Shown here: positions 1-12,953 of the stretch, piece by piece
How the letters are laid out: each line of letters opens with the position of its first letter
How positions within the stretch are numbered: the first letter of the stretch is position 1
NCBI GenBank assembly: GCA_013399875.1
Contig: VXAZ01006886.1
Coordinates: 2,182,107-2,246,106 of the forward strand
DNA from: Gymnorhina tibicen
Lineage: Eukaryota; Chordata; Aves; Passeriformes; Artamidae
Direction: 5' to 3'
DNA length: 64,000 nucleotides
The notes under the pieces: model-generated
Seen by the model: the letters and a program-made list of their open reading frames with translations, nothing else
The model's database searches: none
Told to the model about the DNA's origin: nothing
Program-made: the position numbers and the translations under genes

Positions 1-1867
1 AGCCAGACAGGAGCTCCCCACCTCGGGCAGCACAATCCCAAGGAATGCTCACTGGTTAGGAGGTCACAAACAGCTTCTTAGCTGCATTTCTTCTCCAAAA
101 ACGAAAACAAACATTGGGAGAAAACATCTGATTTTGAGAAACACTGAAACACTATATGCAATCAGTACTTCTTCCTCCAAAACAGGTACTAGATAATACT
201 AGAATAATTAATTGCTCACAAGAAATTGACATGAGTACTTGCATAAGATACATGCTTTATGTCTATAAATTAATTCATTTCTGTCTGTCTAATCTTAAAA
301 ACAGCTAAGCTTCCATTCATTCCTTATTAGTATTCCCTGATAATTAAACAGATCTCCAGAATCTCTCTAATTACTGCTATCTGCTGTAAAAAGAGTTTCC
401 AGGGCTCCAGCCAGGGCAGAAAAACTTGTTTGTCAAACAAAAGATAGACTGATGGAAGAAAAATGAAATTGCATTTTCTACCCATTTGGGGTTTTTTTAG
501 TTAATTGGTTAAGTCTCATGACTAAATATCAAACACTATTTCCCCCATCTTCATCACTTGGCCCCTAATTACCAACCACCTCCATGAATTGCTAATCTGA
601 ATGATTTTGACCCGTGACATCTCAGCTTTTGTCCTACAGTATTGCAGATGGGACACATTTTATTGCAAATTTCATTTCATGCTTTTTATTGTGAAAGGTA
701 TGGGACACTGAACGATAATTATATATTTTACAGCTCATTCATTTCAAACTGATCATTTCATATTCATTACTCCAGTGACAGACATGTCCTGTCAGTTTTA
801 CCCCTCATTATGCACATAATATCTGCATTTGAGCAAGCAACAGAATTTTGCAACCAAGGAGGTTGCAACCAAGTTTCCATTTAAAAAAACCCCACCAAAA
901 TTCAAAAAAGCTCTGCTAGCTTATCTGGTTACATTAACTTTAGGGCCTGCTGTCAAAGAAACCACTGACTAAAATTACATTTCTGATATTTTTTACAAGC
1001 TGGTTAAAAAAACTAGGTTTGGGCATTAAAAAAATACAACTATATAAATCATTCCTATGAAATCTGAAGAAAAGGTTAAAGCTCCTGGACATATTTTCAA
1101 GAAATGAACTTGGACTTCAATTTTTCCTAGTATTTCAGATCTCACCAAAAAATCATTATTTTTAGTATTTCAAAAAGTCACCCTGGTGATAGCCAATGAT
1201 TACTTGAAGATGTGTGTAACATAAAGGAGAACTTTTTTTCTGTGCTTCCTAAAGCAACTACTCCAGCCAATTTCTATGTTCCAATTTTAAGTAAGAGCTC
1301 TCTGGATACTCATTTTTTGAGGCTCCTTTCATCAGAAATAATTGCTGATAATCAGAATCTCTTCATCCATTGATTGCATGTTCAATGGTATATTCAAAGG
1401 ACATTCGGCCCTCACAAAATTAGGGTTGCTAATAGAAAATTGTTCTGCTCTTCTTTTTAACGTCCCCAAGTAGAGGTTCTGGCTCCAAAAGAGGAGGTTA
1501 TAATAGAAGAAATATGGCATGTTAAACAGAAAATACATGGCAGGAATGAGTACAGTTGGAAAGCAAGCACACACAAAACGCCAAACGAGATATACCTCAG
1601 TACAAGCAAACGGAGGAGAAAATGGAAGATGTGTGATAACCACAGCTGAACCACATCAGTCACCAAGCATTTACACCGGGTAACACCAAATGGGACCAAG
1701 ACAAGACAACCTGTTCACTCCCCAGCCTGGTGTGAACCTTCTCTTATCAGTTTGTGCAGCACAGGCAGGGTGTGGCAAAACCAAAACAATGGGTACGGGT
1801 CAGACCATTCAGGTTTTCCTGACAGGAGCCAAGATCTCTACAGAACAAGTCAGTCAGGATGCAGAAG
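1..1867. other. Non-coding AT-rich DNA, no gene seen
   Basis: No coding exon, RNA gene or recognisable interspersed repeat was found. A short A/C-rich run lies near 880-900. The 103-codon minus-strand frame at 1332-1643 is hydrophobic, overlaps another frame on the same strand and matches no family I know, so it is treated as chance. Confidence 0.6.
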
Positions 1868-1975
1868 AAACTGCCTGAAGCTATTTAAGTGCAGAAATGA
1901 CACCATATCGTAAGTGGTAAGGCAAAAAATATGTATTTTTCAAGGGTCAACATTGGCAGTTGGTTATTACCTGAT
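1868..1975 (+). repeat. Diverged duplicated segment, copy A
   Basis: The first part (1868-1904) matches 2411-2447 at about 31 of 37 positions, including an identical 15-base core beginning TGCAGAAATG. After a gap the similarity resumes (CAAGG, then TTGGCAGTTGG against TTGGCAATTGG). Both copies are in the same orientation about 540 bp apart. This is either an old local duplication or two copies of an ancient dispersed repeat. I do not recognise the family. Confidence 0.5.
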
Positions 1976-2043
1976 TTGGAGAGACCAATGCTTGAAAGGA
2001 CAAAAGAAGGAATGAATTAAATCACAGTTATAGGCTTTATTTA
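1976..2043. other. Spacer between duplicated segments
   Basis: AT-rich sequence leading into a short TTTA-type run. No other structure was seen. Confidence 0.5.
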
Positions 2044-2066
2044 TTTATTTGCATTTTGCAAATAAA
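2044..2066. repeat. Perfect 10-bp inverted repeat with octamer motif
   Basis: The arms TTTATTTGCA (2044-2053) and TGCAAATAAA (2057-2066) are exact reverse complements separated by TTT. The left arm plus one spacer base contains ATTTGCAT, the POU/octamer consensus read on the other strand. The right side contains the near-match TTGCAAAT. It could be a paired POU-factor site or a chance AT-rich palindrome. The inverted repeat is directly visible; the binding role is inferred. Confidence 0.6.
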
Positions 2067-2410
2067 CAGAAGTTCTAAAGACCTCACCCTGCATGTATTA
2101 CCCACTGTGCAACAGCAGAAAGGTCTGAACATGCCATGTCCTCAGCTGAACTGTACAACATTCACAAGTTTTATCTGATCTAAAAGCACACTTGTAACTG
2201 CCCAGAGCCTGTCCTGGATAAAACCCAAAATAACTCCAAACAAAAAACCACACAACTCCAGGTTTTTTGTGACTGAAATTTCATTCATTCAAGATCCTCA
2301 CACAGTAACTCAACAGTCACACCTAAAAACACTGAAACTGTTATATATTAAAATGCAACAGGAAACAGCGGAGTTCCTTCAATGTTTGGATCACGCTTGG
2401 GAGCCCAGGG
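2067..2410. other. Non-coding, nothing recognised
   Basis: AT-rich DNA between the hairpin and the second duplicated copy. No exon, RNA gene or repeat family was recognised. Confidence 0.5.
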
Positions 2411-2528
2411 AAGTGCCTGCAGCTACATAAATGCAGAAATGACACCCCATAATCATGTAAACATGAATTTAACAAGGCTGACACAGGGATTTGGCAATTG
2501 GCTGTGTTTATATCAGCACATCTTCTAC
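2411..2528 (+). repeat. Diverged duplicated segment, copy B
   Basis: This is the partner of 1868-1975. The best-matched part is 2411-2447, followed by a second matched stretch around 2465-2525 with small gaps. It overlaps chance open frames on both strands, which do not resemble a known protein. Confidence 0.5.
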
Positions 2529-2930
2529 ACTGCTCATCAACCTTTACTGTTACAGAAGAGATTAAAGAGGCAAGGGAGGGAAAAAAAAACACCTAAAAAT
2601 CCAGACTAACTTGCCTTTAGAAAAGAAATGTATTTTATGTTATTTGTGTCAGTAATAGAATCTACAAGCTCAATTAAATAAAGTCACCTGCCTGGCAAGG
2701 GTCAGAGGACTGCTCTGGTTCAGCGAGAACAGGCAAAAGGGGCCACTTCTGTTTGACTACTCTCACACATGGGTAGTCCCCAAACACAAAGGAGGAAAAA
2801 CCCTGCTGTCAGAAGGGACATGTAATCGAGCAGAGCTTGGCAACCCTTCAAAAGTACCTTCCCTTTCAAAGCAGTACTTTGAGTGCCTTTACATCAAGGA
2901 TGCCAACTTGAATCTCCCCCTAGCAGCAGC
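2529..2930. other. Non-coding, nothing recognised
   Basis: No gene or repeat was recognised. Base composition moves from AT-rich toward the GC-rich patch that follows. Confidence 0.5.
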
Positions 2931-3065
2931 AGTTCCGTGCCCCCGGTCCCGCCCGGGTTTGATCTCAGCCCGAATCGCGGCGCGCTCGGATCACAGAGGG
3001 CAAACAGCAGGGCCCACGCGTGGAGAGCTGAAAGGCTCTGCAGAACACGGCCCTGGGAGCCACTG
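2931..3065. promoter_or_regulatory. Small CpG-dense patch with GC box
   Basis: About 13 CpG dinucleotides fall within roughly 130 bases, while the surrounding sequence has almost none. It holds a CCCGCCC GC box (SP/KLF-type) and the 10-bp palindrome CCACGCGTGG at 3014-3023. No TATA box is visible nearby. It is too short for a classical CpG island, but could be a minor promoter, an unmethylated enhancer or an alternative first exon on either strand. Open frames of up to 140 codons cross it without recognisable similarity. The role is inferred. Confidence 0.35.
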
Positions 3066-5383
3066 CCTCTCCCAGACACACATCACACACGATTATCCCA
3101 ACGTGCTTAATGTGTTCATACATTTTAACAAGATGCAGATGACAGAGGGAAAAGAAGACAAGCAAGCTGCCCTAACAAATGCTGCACATATTTTCATCAG
3201 TCTTATCATTGATACTACACTGCACATTTGCATAACAAAGTGTAAAAACACACAGGCCTCGTGCTTAGATCACTGTGAGGGGGAACACAGAAAAAAAGGC
3301 ACTGAATTTTCTTGGTATGGTCCTTGTTAGTTAAGCAATACCACAAATAAGAGCCATGCTTACCAAATAATTTATCTGCTCTCTCCTACCTCACAACACC
3401 AGCAACAAGTCTTCCTTTCACTGTTCCTTGCTAAAATTAAAACTGAATAAAAAGAAGTTTTAAGATCATCATGCAGATCACATTCTCACTGGTGCAACAA
3501 GTCAAACAAGGATTTGAGCAACTGATTTAAAGGTAACAAATATATAGCCACTACGAGCTCCAAGGTTTGCCATACTTGCAGGGCAAGAGTAGAATTGCAT
3601 GGCTGAAAGTCCTCTGCACTGCCTTTTGCACCATGTTTTTGACAAATGACTCTGCTCCCCCAAGGCTGGGACTTGACATCCCACTGGGAATCAGCTCCTG
3701 AACTACTCCACACTTTCAGCTCAGTGCATCAGTTTTGACGAGATCTCCCTACGAAGTCTCAGCTCAGCTGCTTTACACATTTCCTCCCCTGGACCATGAC
3801 CCATCACTACAATTGAGAGTGCACCAACATTTTGCAGTCTAGGACTGGGATGAAGGAGGACGGAGGTGGTGATTTTTTTTTTCTCCTTCTCCTTGATCAA
3901 AGCTGTAGTGGTTGGTTTTGTTAAGCGCTGCTTTTAGGAATAGAGCCTGTTCAGAGAGCTTAACAGAGCAGAAGCACTTTGAGCAGCCTCCAGCCTTTGC
4001 ACGGAAAGCACTGCCAGAGGAAAGTTTTCTCCTTTTGTAACAGGATAATGCAATGCCAGCATTTATATCGTGCAGGCAGCATGGTGCAGAGGTCCTGCCT
4101 TTTTGGGGGCACAGATCTGCCAGCTACCTGCAAAATCTGAGAACAAAGGGCTGAGGGAAAAGGCAGGTCATCTCTGCACCAGTAGCTTCTAGTCTTTGCC
4201 ACTGAATGAAGGACACTGTCAAAAAAAATGAGTTTAAAGAAAGAAAACGAATGTCACATCAAATACATTATAACCACTGAATTTAAGAAGGGGGAAAGTA
4301 TCTGCCTCTAAAAATCACCCAGGGCTGTTGTTTCATTTGTTTTGGTTTTTCTTTTAAAATTAGTCATATTCTATGGAGAAATGCTATGGCCAGGTTAATC
4401 ACTAAACCTTTTTTATCAGAAGCAGGAAGACTAAACCTATGCAAGTCATAATTTGATGGACACTTGAAGTCAATGTAAGTCAGCTCTACTCCAACAGTTT
4501 CACTGGATCCTGCATTTTTGTAGCCACTATCTCGTACCAGCATCATCCCCCCTCACAAAGATACCCAAAACAACGTACAACAACGAAACCCTCCCACACC
4601 CCCACATTCTCCCCTTGCAAAGGCATCCGTTGGGAAGGCCATTTCTTTTGGAGGATGTAACAAATATCTGGTGAATTGTGCAGATTCAAAAAGCTTCTGT
4701 GCAAGAAACGGTGTCACAAAATTCCACATCAAAACTGTAGCAGAGCAATCTGAAATAGCATCATAGACTTCAATGAGATTATTCCAGTTTTAGGCCAATA
4801 ACCTGCCCTGGTCATGTTTGCACACAGGTAGGAGATAGGATTGAAGAATTTTTGCTGAATTAATCCCAGTAAGACCCAAAGACTATAAATAAATTAACTT
4901 TTCAATGTGTATTCTTCCAGCTTCTGATACTGGCTGCTGGGTTTATTCTATGGTCCTCTTGTGCTGTTTACAATAGAAAGATCATTATGAAAACTAAAAG
5001 TTCTAATCATCAGTTTCAAATGCAGGTTTCAAACTGCCCCTGTGACAGCCTCAGCATTAACCTTAACCAAAAATGTGTAACTGGGTTTCTTTCTGAACCA
5101 AATAAGGTTAAAATGAAAGTTCTTTTTACACAAGAGATTATGAGTGATGGCACACAGCCAAGACAGGGTTCAGCTCCAAGGACCATCACAAGTGCTCACA
5201 GTGTCATTTACAGCAGAACACTGCCAGCAGAGAGATCAGGACACAGGAAAACATCACCACCACAATGAGCCTCACAGGACTGAGTGTGCAGTGCACAGCC
5301 ACAATCACCTTTGCTACTCACCAGCGTTTACACAAAACAATTCCATAGCAGGTTAAAAATCTAGTAAGGTTCATAGGTTGGGG
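3066..5383. other. Non-coding, nothing recognised
   Basis: No exon, RNA gene or repeat family was recognised. A G/T-rich run near 4328-4357 has the opposite strand bias to the A/C-rich tracts elsewhere in the window. Confidence 0.55.
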
Positions 5384-5600
5384 CTTATTTTGCTTGGTTT
5401 CTTTTATTTTTTTCTGTTGCCTTAAACTTTTAGATGGTAAAGACAGTGAACTTTATTCCTGTACATCTGTCAGTGTTTGTATTCACTTATCCTTGTCTGT
5501 TTCTGGTATCGATCACAGTGTATTTACTTTTTTCTTTCTTACTTTTTCCATCAATAGCTTCAGTTATTTCTTTCTTTATTTCAGTTTTAGCATCCTTTTA
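5384..5600 (+). repeat. T-rich low-complexity tract
   Basis: Long runs of T and TTTC-type sequence alternate through this stretch. They account for the two overlapping hydrophobic frames here (5394-5738 and 5434-5667), which are rich in Phe, Leu and Ser because of the T content. Several pyrimidine runs ending in AG resemble splice acceptors by composition alone. Confidence 0.6.
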
Positions 5601-8361
5601 TATAATGGCCACAATATATCGATACAAATTTCTCCTTCCCAAGGAATGGTGCACATTCAGAGGCTAAAGTATATTCAGGGCTCCACTGAAAAAGAAAATG
5701 GACGGGCAATAGTTATGAGTACACTTTTAAGCTTCTAAAATATCTTTTATGAATCTTCATCTGAGACAGCAATTACTGCAAGGGGCCACATGCAGGCAGG
5801 ACAGACTTTCTTCCAGGTCTTTCCCTCATCATTTCCTTCAGGACATTTCTCAGAATGCAGGATTATAACCAGAACTGTATTATACCAAGCTTGCACTGCA
5901 GATCTGATGCTCCCAGCAGTCTCATGGTGAGTGAACAAAGCACTTATGAGTAAAAAAGCTTCTAAATTATGAAAATTAAGCATACATTGCAATCTTCGGA
6001 CTACAATACACAATTCTCAAGGTTTTAAAGAAATCACTTGGGCTGTGATTTATTAATGTGAATTTATGAATGCTCCAAGCCGTTCCAGTGCAAAGCCAAA
6101 GCTTTATGAAATCATGAGTGCTCATGGGGTCACTTACGCCACAGCAGGGAAGCTGCAACCACAAGTGAAAGGCAGAAGTCTCTGAGCCACAACCCAGCTT
6201 TCAGAGACCCAGTTCCAGCAGCTGACAGAACTAGCACAGACTCAAACCCAGCAGAACAAGGCAATATCTCTAAACTCAGCAGACACAAGCATAAAGTGAC
6301 CACACCAAATGACTCTGCCTAATGAGGGGATCTGACCACAGAACACAATTTAGCAGCCCAAACCTAGCCCTGAAACATGAGCATAATTCTTAATGTGGCC
6401 TCAGATTTCACCTATTTCTGTTATCAAATGGGTAAAATCTGGACAAGAGACAAAAAAATCTGCAAGAAAAGCAAACCAGAGGTGGCTCAGAGCCCTCAGC
6501 TGAGGGCAGCCCGAGGCAGTCATCAGAACCCACACAGGTGCCCAACTGCCTGCCTTTGGTTTGGTCTTGTTTTTAAAACTATTTAATCACTCACAGGTGT
6601 TCTCAAAGCCCTAGAACACACTTCTCCAAATTCCAAAGCAGCATGAAAAATGTATGAATTGTATTTCAGTGGCATGACACATATTTTGGCTGAACAGTGA
6701 CTGGAGCTTAAACTTTGGGATTTCCATTTACAAAGAAAACATCAAGAACCAACCCATTCCTCACAACCTCTTTGCTTGCCCCATGTGCTCCACTCTCAAC
6801 TCTCCAGCTGATGTTTAACCTCTAAAACATACCCTCCACAGCAGCACTTTAAAGTATAATAAGAGAAAGATTAAATTAAAATTAATCCATGGCAATTCAT
6901 TACTACACTGTTTCCTTCATAAAGTGCACCTCTTCTCTTTCCACAGAGCACTGAGCAGTCCCCAAAGGAAAGGGTCTTCCTCCTTTTCTCTCTCCCAGTT
7001 TAGACTCCGGTTCTTCCAAACACGACTTGCAGGTGCATCCATTCTAATCCCCGAAGGAGGTGAATGTTCCTTTTCTATTAACAATAAATGATAAAAAGGC
7101 AGGTACTAGAAGGCTTCAGGAGTGTTTGGCTGTGGAGCTGCCCTGGGCTGGACGTAGTAACAGCTTTGTTTTGTCTTTTTAAAACAGTTTAAAATAAGCA
7201 AATTGAGAGTATAAATCCATTTTTTATTATTCTTTCTCTGTATAGCCACCTTATTTCAATACAAACATGCTGTGCTTGTTCTTTTGTTTGAAGACAGCAC
7301 AAATAGCTTTGCAGTTGTTTGTAGTTCCTGCCATTCTCCTCAGAAATTTGCAGATCTCCTCACCCCCCCTATAATTTAAATATCACTCTTTACACCTCTT
7401 ATAACAATGAAAACAGAATTCTGAGCAACACGGTGAAGTGTGCACTCAGCAGCCCTCAAACATTCCTTCAAAATTATTTTATTCAAACAGCATATTTTCT
7501 ACAGCTTTCATTTGTAGCCATAGTTCTATTCCTTTAGGTAGTATCATCTCCTTGATTTGTCTGCAGGTGTTAATAGAAGAGGTTTTTAAAAATTAGGAGT
7601 ACAATGCCAGTCAGCTTCATAAGACCCGTAAGTCTTAATTCTGTGGAAATATACGGTGTTTATAAATTATTCTTTTAACTGACTGCTTTGTTATGTTAAG
7701 CAGTAGGAAAAACTAATTCTATTACTATTTGTTATAACAGTGGCATGGACTTTCTTTTTCTGGGATGTGGAAGATTAGAAGTATAGACACTTGTCCACTC
7801 CTATGCTTTTTCACCAACATGAAAGAGTTGTGTCACCAGTGAAGAAAATATCTATTAAGTTGTCAGTTATGATACAATTTGCCTTAATAATGTGTAGCAA
7901 CTGCAAGCTCAAAAAGTGACAGATAACACACAGACATGTCACAGAAGTGAAACACAGAATAGCAATTAGCATGGAATGAAAGAACACGGAGATGAAAATG
8001 AGAAGAGAGATAAAATCTCCTACACAGGCAGACAGAGACTATAGAAGTGTGACAAAACCGAGAAGGGATCAGGGGCCGTTCTGTAACCACTGCTTTGCCA
8101 ACAGGTAAAGAACCTGCCTGCTTTTATTTTGCTATAGACAAAGACCTGCCTTTGGGCTTCTCAGGCCATTCACTACTAAAGATGGGGTTATTGTCACTCC
8201 CTCTGCAGCAGGGGAACACAGAGGAACTAGACAGATACCGGACGCTTGTTCCTGGAGAAGTCCGGACCCATTCCCCCCGGAAGAAGAAAGTGTTTATAGG
8301 TAGCACCACACACTGAAGACTCAGGTATAATCATTTCTGGCTGACAGTGCAAGTCCTCTCT
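5601..8361. other. Non-coding, nothing recognised
   Basis: AT-rich, mixed-composition sequence with no gene, RNA or repeat family that I can recognise. Confidence 0.55.
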
Positions 8362-8384
8362 TTCCACCTGGTTTTCAGGTGGAA
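8362..8384. promoter_or_regulatory. Inverted E-box pair in a perfect 9-bp hairpin
   Basis: TTCCACCTG (8362-8370) and CAGGTGGAA (8376-8384) are exact reverse complements around the 5-base loop GTTTT. Each arm has the CACCTG E-box bound by ZEB- and SNAI-family zinc-finger repressors and by some bHLH proteins. ZEB proteins are known to use paired CACCT-type sites. Whether it is bound is inferred; a chance hairpin remains possible. Confidence 0.35.
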
Positions 8385-11300
8385 GAATTAAACTTTTTCA
8401 TATGCAAAGTGACAGTCCCATGAAAGTACTCACAGTAAGAGTCTGCTTTCAAAACTAACACGATTATGCAACCCACAAGTTTACAAATACTGTTACCTGT
8501 ATCAGTCTCATTGTATCAACATTTTTGAAATGGGTGAATGACAAATAAAAGCAGTAACTCGCACTTGCAGGAACTTTTTAATTGAAGTTAAGGGGCAAGG
8601 ATAGCAGTCTGTCAGTGTTAGGGGTCTTATCAGCCTCTAAGCTACATCTTTCTTTAGGAAATATAACTGAAGCAGAATGAAATGTTGAACTGACAAAAAG
8701 ATGTGACATCCCTTTTATAAGAGAGGAAACAATTCAGGCCAGAGGAAAAGATGACCACAGCATCTACTACATACTGAAACTAATGTAACAAATGTAACAG
8801 TCCCAATCATTCCAAATTATTAAAAGCAATGACATTTTAATTATTTAGGGGTGTTTTTTAGCTTAAAACTAATACTTTGAAAATTAGATCCATGCCAAGT
8901 GGAGTAATACTAAGACAATAGGACAAGTCCTATCTCTGGTACACATTCCCAACTGAACTGAGAAACCAGCAATAGTTAGAGGTAAAATAAAGAGAATATC
9001 AGATCTTACCTAGATTTCATCCAGTATGGAGTAGACACAGTTAATAAAAGGGATGCATGTTTAAATAGTGCTGGCCAAAGAGGGTAGAACACACTCAGCA
9101 GTGAAAGTTCCAGTCTGAAGTCTTTCAGATGAATTAATTGACTTACGGGTATACACCTGTATATTTTCAGCATACTGAGACTGATGAATTTGCTGGATCA
9201 GTATCTGCATAGATTATCTGCCATGTCAAGTGCCAACGTGCCAAACGCAGAAGAGAAGCCTGTCAGAAGCAGCTCTTCTTGCATCAAGAGGTGTCATTTG
9301 TAATGAGTCCTTCATACTGGCTACCCTTTGTGCTAGATTGGGTCTTGGTTTGTTTTTATCCAAAACTCTGCACAGAGTACACTGGGATAACTTCTCAAAC
9401 GGAGAAGAAAGGTGCACACAAATCCAGAGGCACTGAGTATGTATTGAAGCTGCAGGCAGGATGCTGTAAAAATCAAATTAATTCAGTAATTCTTCTTTAA
9501 CTGCTAAGTTATGGAGAGTCACACCACACACCTGCAGCTGGCCAAGCAGCATATAAAAACAAACAAAAACCAGCCAGATATTAATACTCACAATACAATC
9601 TATGCATTGGTTACTTCAGTTCTCTCCAATGCATTAGAGGAACATACTAGATGTGATTTTAATGATGTACCAATACAAAAAACGACCACAGCCATGTTAA
9701 AATCCATTTCCATGCACTGTAAACCTGAGTAGGTTTACAGAAAAGACCTAATTTTAAGAAGGAAGTTATTTTCTCTTCACTAACAAGCTACCCCTCTCAT
9801 GGCAGTCACCTTTAGAAATGAATGCAATTATCCATTCAATTATTCAGTTAGTCACAGTCACACTTTCCTATTTTTCCTCAAGCAGAGGGATGTTAACTTT
9901 GACTAAATCTACCCCACATTCACACATATTTTCTACAGGGACAGAACTGGGTACATATGGCACTCACTGCTTGCTTACCCCTACAGGGAACCATCATTGC
10001 ATCATGCTGTGAGATCGCACTGTAATAGGACCATTTAAATTTCTTCAGGACCAAAATAATTCTTCATTTAAAAAAAAATATAGAAGACGGAGAGAAAAAG
10101 CGTTATTTTTTACCCACAGGATTTTGGAATCACATAGAGGGCACAATTTTATGCACAGAATTTGTGAAACACTGACTAGATAGTTCAAGAAAAATAGCTA
10201 CTAAACAAAGCTGGGCAGAAAAAAGTTCAAAATCAGTCCAGCATTGTTACAATAACCCCACAGCAAAACGAGGACAGTACAGGAATGAAATGCAGAAGCA
10301 GGAAGTACTTGTTCACAACAAAAACTTTCTTAAGCTTTCCTACTGATAAAAGCATGTTACAGAATTATTTCTTGAGAGTGTCTCTTGTGCCCTTTCCCCC
10401 CACCCTGAGGCCCCATTTATATTCAGTCTGACAATAACAAATTGCTACAGCCTGAAGCTTTTTAACCTCGCACTGACTGCAGAGACTCTGTGCCACAGGG
10501 GCCTCAGCCCCCAGGTCACCCTCTCACAGCCCAGCCTGGACCACAGCCACACAACTTGCACTAACACAAGCAGAGAAATCTTCACCTTCTTTCAGCCCTA
10601 TTTCAGCACCCTGGTGAAAGCTGCTGACATGATTCCCTTCTTCCTTCAAAAAGAAAGAATGAAAATATAGATCTATTTTAGAGTTACAGAAAAGCTCCAG
10701 AATAGAGAACCAAAGGAGATTATAGCAATTACTAATTTCAACATACACCCCATGCATTAGTTTGAGGCAATAATAAACTTGATCAGTTACAATTTCATAA
10801 CTAACCTAATGCCATAGATGTTTTTGCTCAAAGGAGCCAGAGATATGAGTCTGTAATTGGAGGCTCCCACACCACAGGTACCTTGTACATGCAGCTATCT
10901 ACAAGAACTGCCTTTAATGAAAATGCCTTTAGTTGGTCAGCCTGAGAGGAAGCATCTCCCTCTCAAATCCCCACTCCTTTATTTTAAGTGAATAATTTTC
11001 TATAAAATATGAACTATGATGCTTTCCCTTGCTCAGCCTGGCTGAGATGTAATTTGCCATCCCAGACACCTCTACAGCCCATAAAACTCTGTGCCTGTGT
11101 TCATACTACAAAGACTTAATGCCTACATGCCAAAGCCACAAACATCTGTGCTGTGGGATTACCCGTATCTAAGAGCAGTCCTTCAAAATAATGGATGCTG
11201 TACATCATCCCAATGAAAAATCCATAAGGAACTGTCATTCAGAGAAGCACTTAATCTGAGGGGATAGAGATTTACTCTCCTCGTGTTTGAGGCACTGCTT

Positions 11301-11537
11301 CCCATGTTTGCCGTGTTTACCATGAAGACTCATTTGCATCCTTGTTTGATTGTTTCCTGTGTGGAGATGGGAGAGTCAGACAAGCCCCTTCCCTTTGGTG
11401 GCAGGGGGACAATCCAGGCAGCAAATGATACAAGAGCCATATAAAGATGGCAAAGAAATAGTTAACAGATTAAGGACAATATTAAAAAATATCTTCTATT
11501 TTAGATCACTAGACAACCAAAGCAGTTCAAGATTTGT
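8385..11537. other. Non-coding, nothing recognised
   Basis: No exon or RNA gene was seen. A 9-base A run lies at 10070-10078. The phrase around 10128-10140 loosely recalls a CR1 end but is too short to call. Confidence 0.55.
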
Positions 11538-11590
11538 TTAAAAAAAACCCAAAACAACAAAACCAAACAAAACCAGAAAGCAAGACAACA
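11538..11590 (+). repeat. A/C-rich low-complexity tract
   Basis: The tract is made of A runs broken by C, CC or CCC, with almost no T or G on the plus strand. It is one of several similar tracts with the same orientation in this window. Confidence 0.7.
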
Positions 11591-12937
11591 GTGCAGATGA
11601 CATCAGGAAGACAGCTTTAGCATGAAGGCAGCTCCAAAATAATCAGCTGGGATATGAACAAGTCCCATGAGACTCCAGATCCCACATATGAGGCTAATAT
11701 ATTAATCTCTAGCCTATGTGTTTCTCTTGGGGATTTCTCTTTCAAGTTCTCACTTTCATCAGAGACCTGAGCAAATACTCAACAAAAGGTTCATCAAGGC
11801 TGGCTGTAAAATTTCACAGTCAATAAATCAGTGTTTCTGATAAAGCATACTGTGCTGAAAAAATTATCATCTTCTCTTATAGCCTTCTAAAGGATAACTT
11901 GTTTCTACACTAATGGGCTTGCTCTGAAAGGGTGAGTAGTTTCATTAAAACTTTGTTTTCATCAGTGCTGAAAGGTGCTAAAAAGCTATAAAGTATTGTT
12001 CCTACTACTGGCATAACACAAAAGCAGCCTAAGGGTTATGAACTGAGAAACAATGTACTCAAAATTCTGAATATTCAAACTCAAAATACATATGAAATTA
12101 TTTAAGCACGTGAAAGATAGAGATAATATGGTTTTCCAGGCCCACAACAATGTATAAATCAACCTGATAGCTCCCCCACTGTCACCACTACACTCTGGCC
12201 TACAGTGACTGAGCTCTGGTTTGACATCATCCCCACCTTTCCTTGACCCCAGAATCCACCACAGCCACCACAAAGTCCCAAAGCAGTAAAACCTGAGTTA
12301 TTGCACCCCTGCCTGCCCTTCTTGATTAATGGCACAACTGCAACAGTTAAAAACTGACAATGGAAAGAGCTACATGAAAATTGCAAGTGATAGTAAAAAT
12401 GTTTCCTAAGAAAGGAGGCTGTGTTTGCAAACAGGTAATTTAATTTCCTTGCACTGCTTTGTAAACTGAAGTTTGTGAAATTAAAGTGAGATTTGTTTTC
12501 ATGCTAAAATCCACTGGGAAGCTGATTATGCTGAAACACACTTCACCAAGCGTTGAAGGAACAAAGAGGAATGCAAAGAATGTTTCAATATATGGAAACT
12601 GCATATTAAGTAACTCCTTGATTTTCCTAAATGAATACACTAAAATGAAAAAAAAAATTTCTTATAGAGCCAAATTAAGATTTACCACAGAGTAATGAGT
12701 AACTGCAAGCAAAATTATAGCTCTTTAGCCAGCTCACTTTATGTTAATTTCATTGCTAAATACTTTGAGGAGAATTTCTTATGCAAGAATTGTGTTGCTC
12801 TCCTTCCATAAGGCAGGCACAGGTAAACTCATGCTCTGGATTTGCACAAGTCCCAAATAAATTCTTATCGCCATTGCCACAATGATTTGACATTATCTTC
12901 ACATCCCAGTCACCCATTTTTCCACCAGTTTCATCTA
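11591..12937. other. Non-coding, nothing recognised
   Basis: AT-rich sequence with short chance frames on both strands. No gene or repeat family was recognised. Confidence 0.55.
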
Positions 12938-12953
12938 CGTATATATATATATA
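12938..12953. repeat. (TA)n microsatellite
   Basis: About seven TA units in an AT-rich context. Confidence 0.85.

Noticed and set aside
5394..5738. 114-codon hydrophobic frame that looks like a membrane protein
   Set aside because: The hydrophobic residues come from a T-rich low-complexity tract, and a second frame in another register looks the same.
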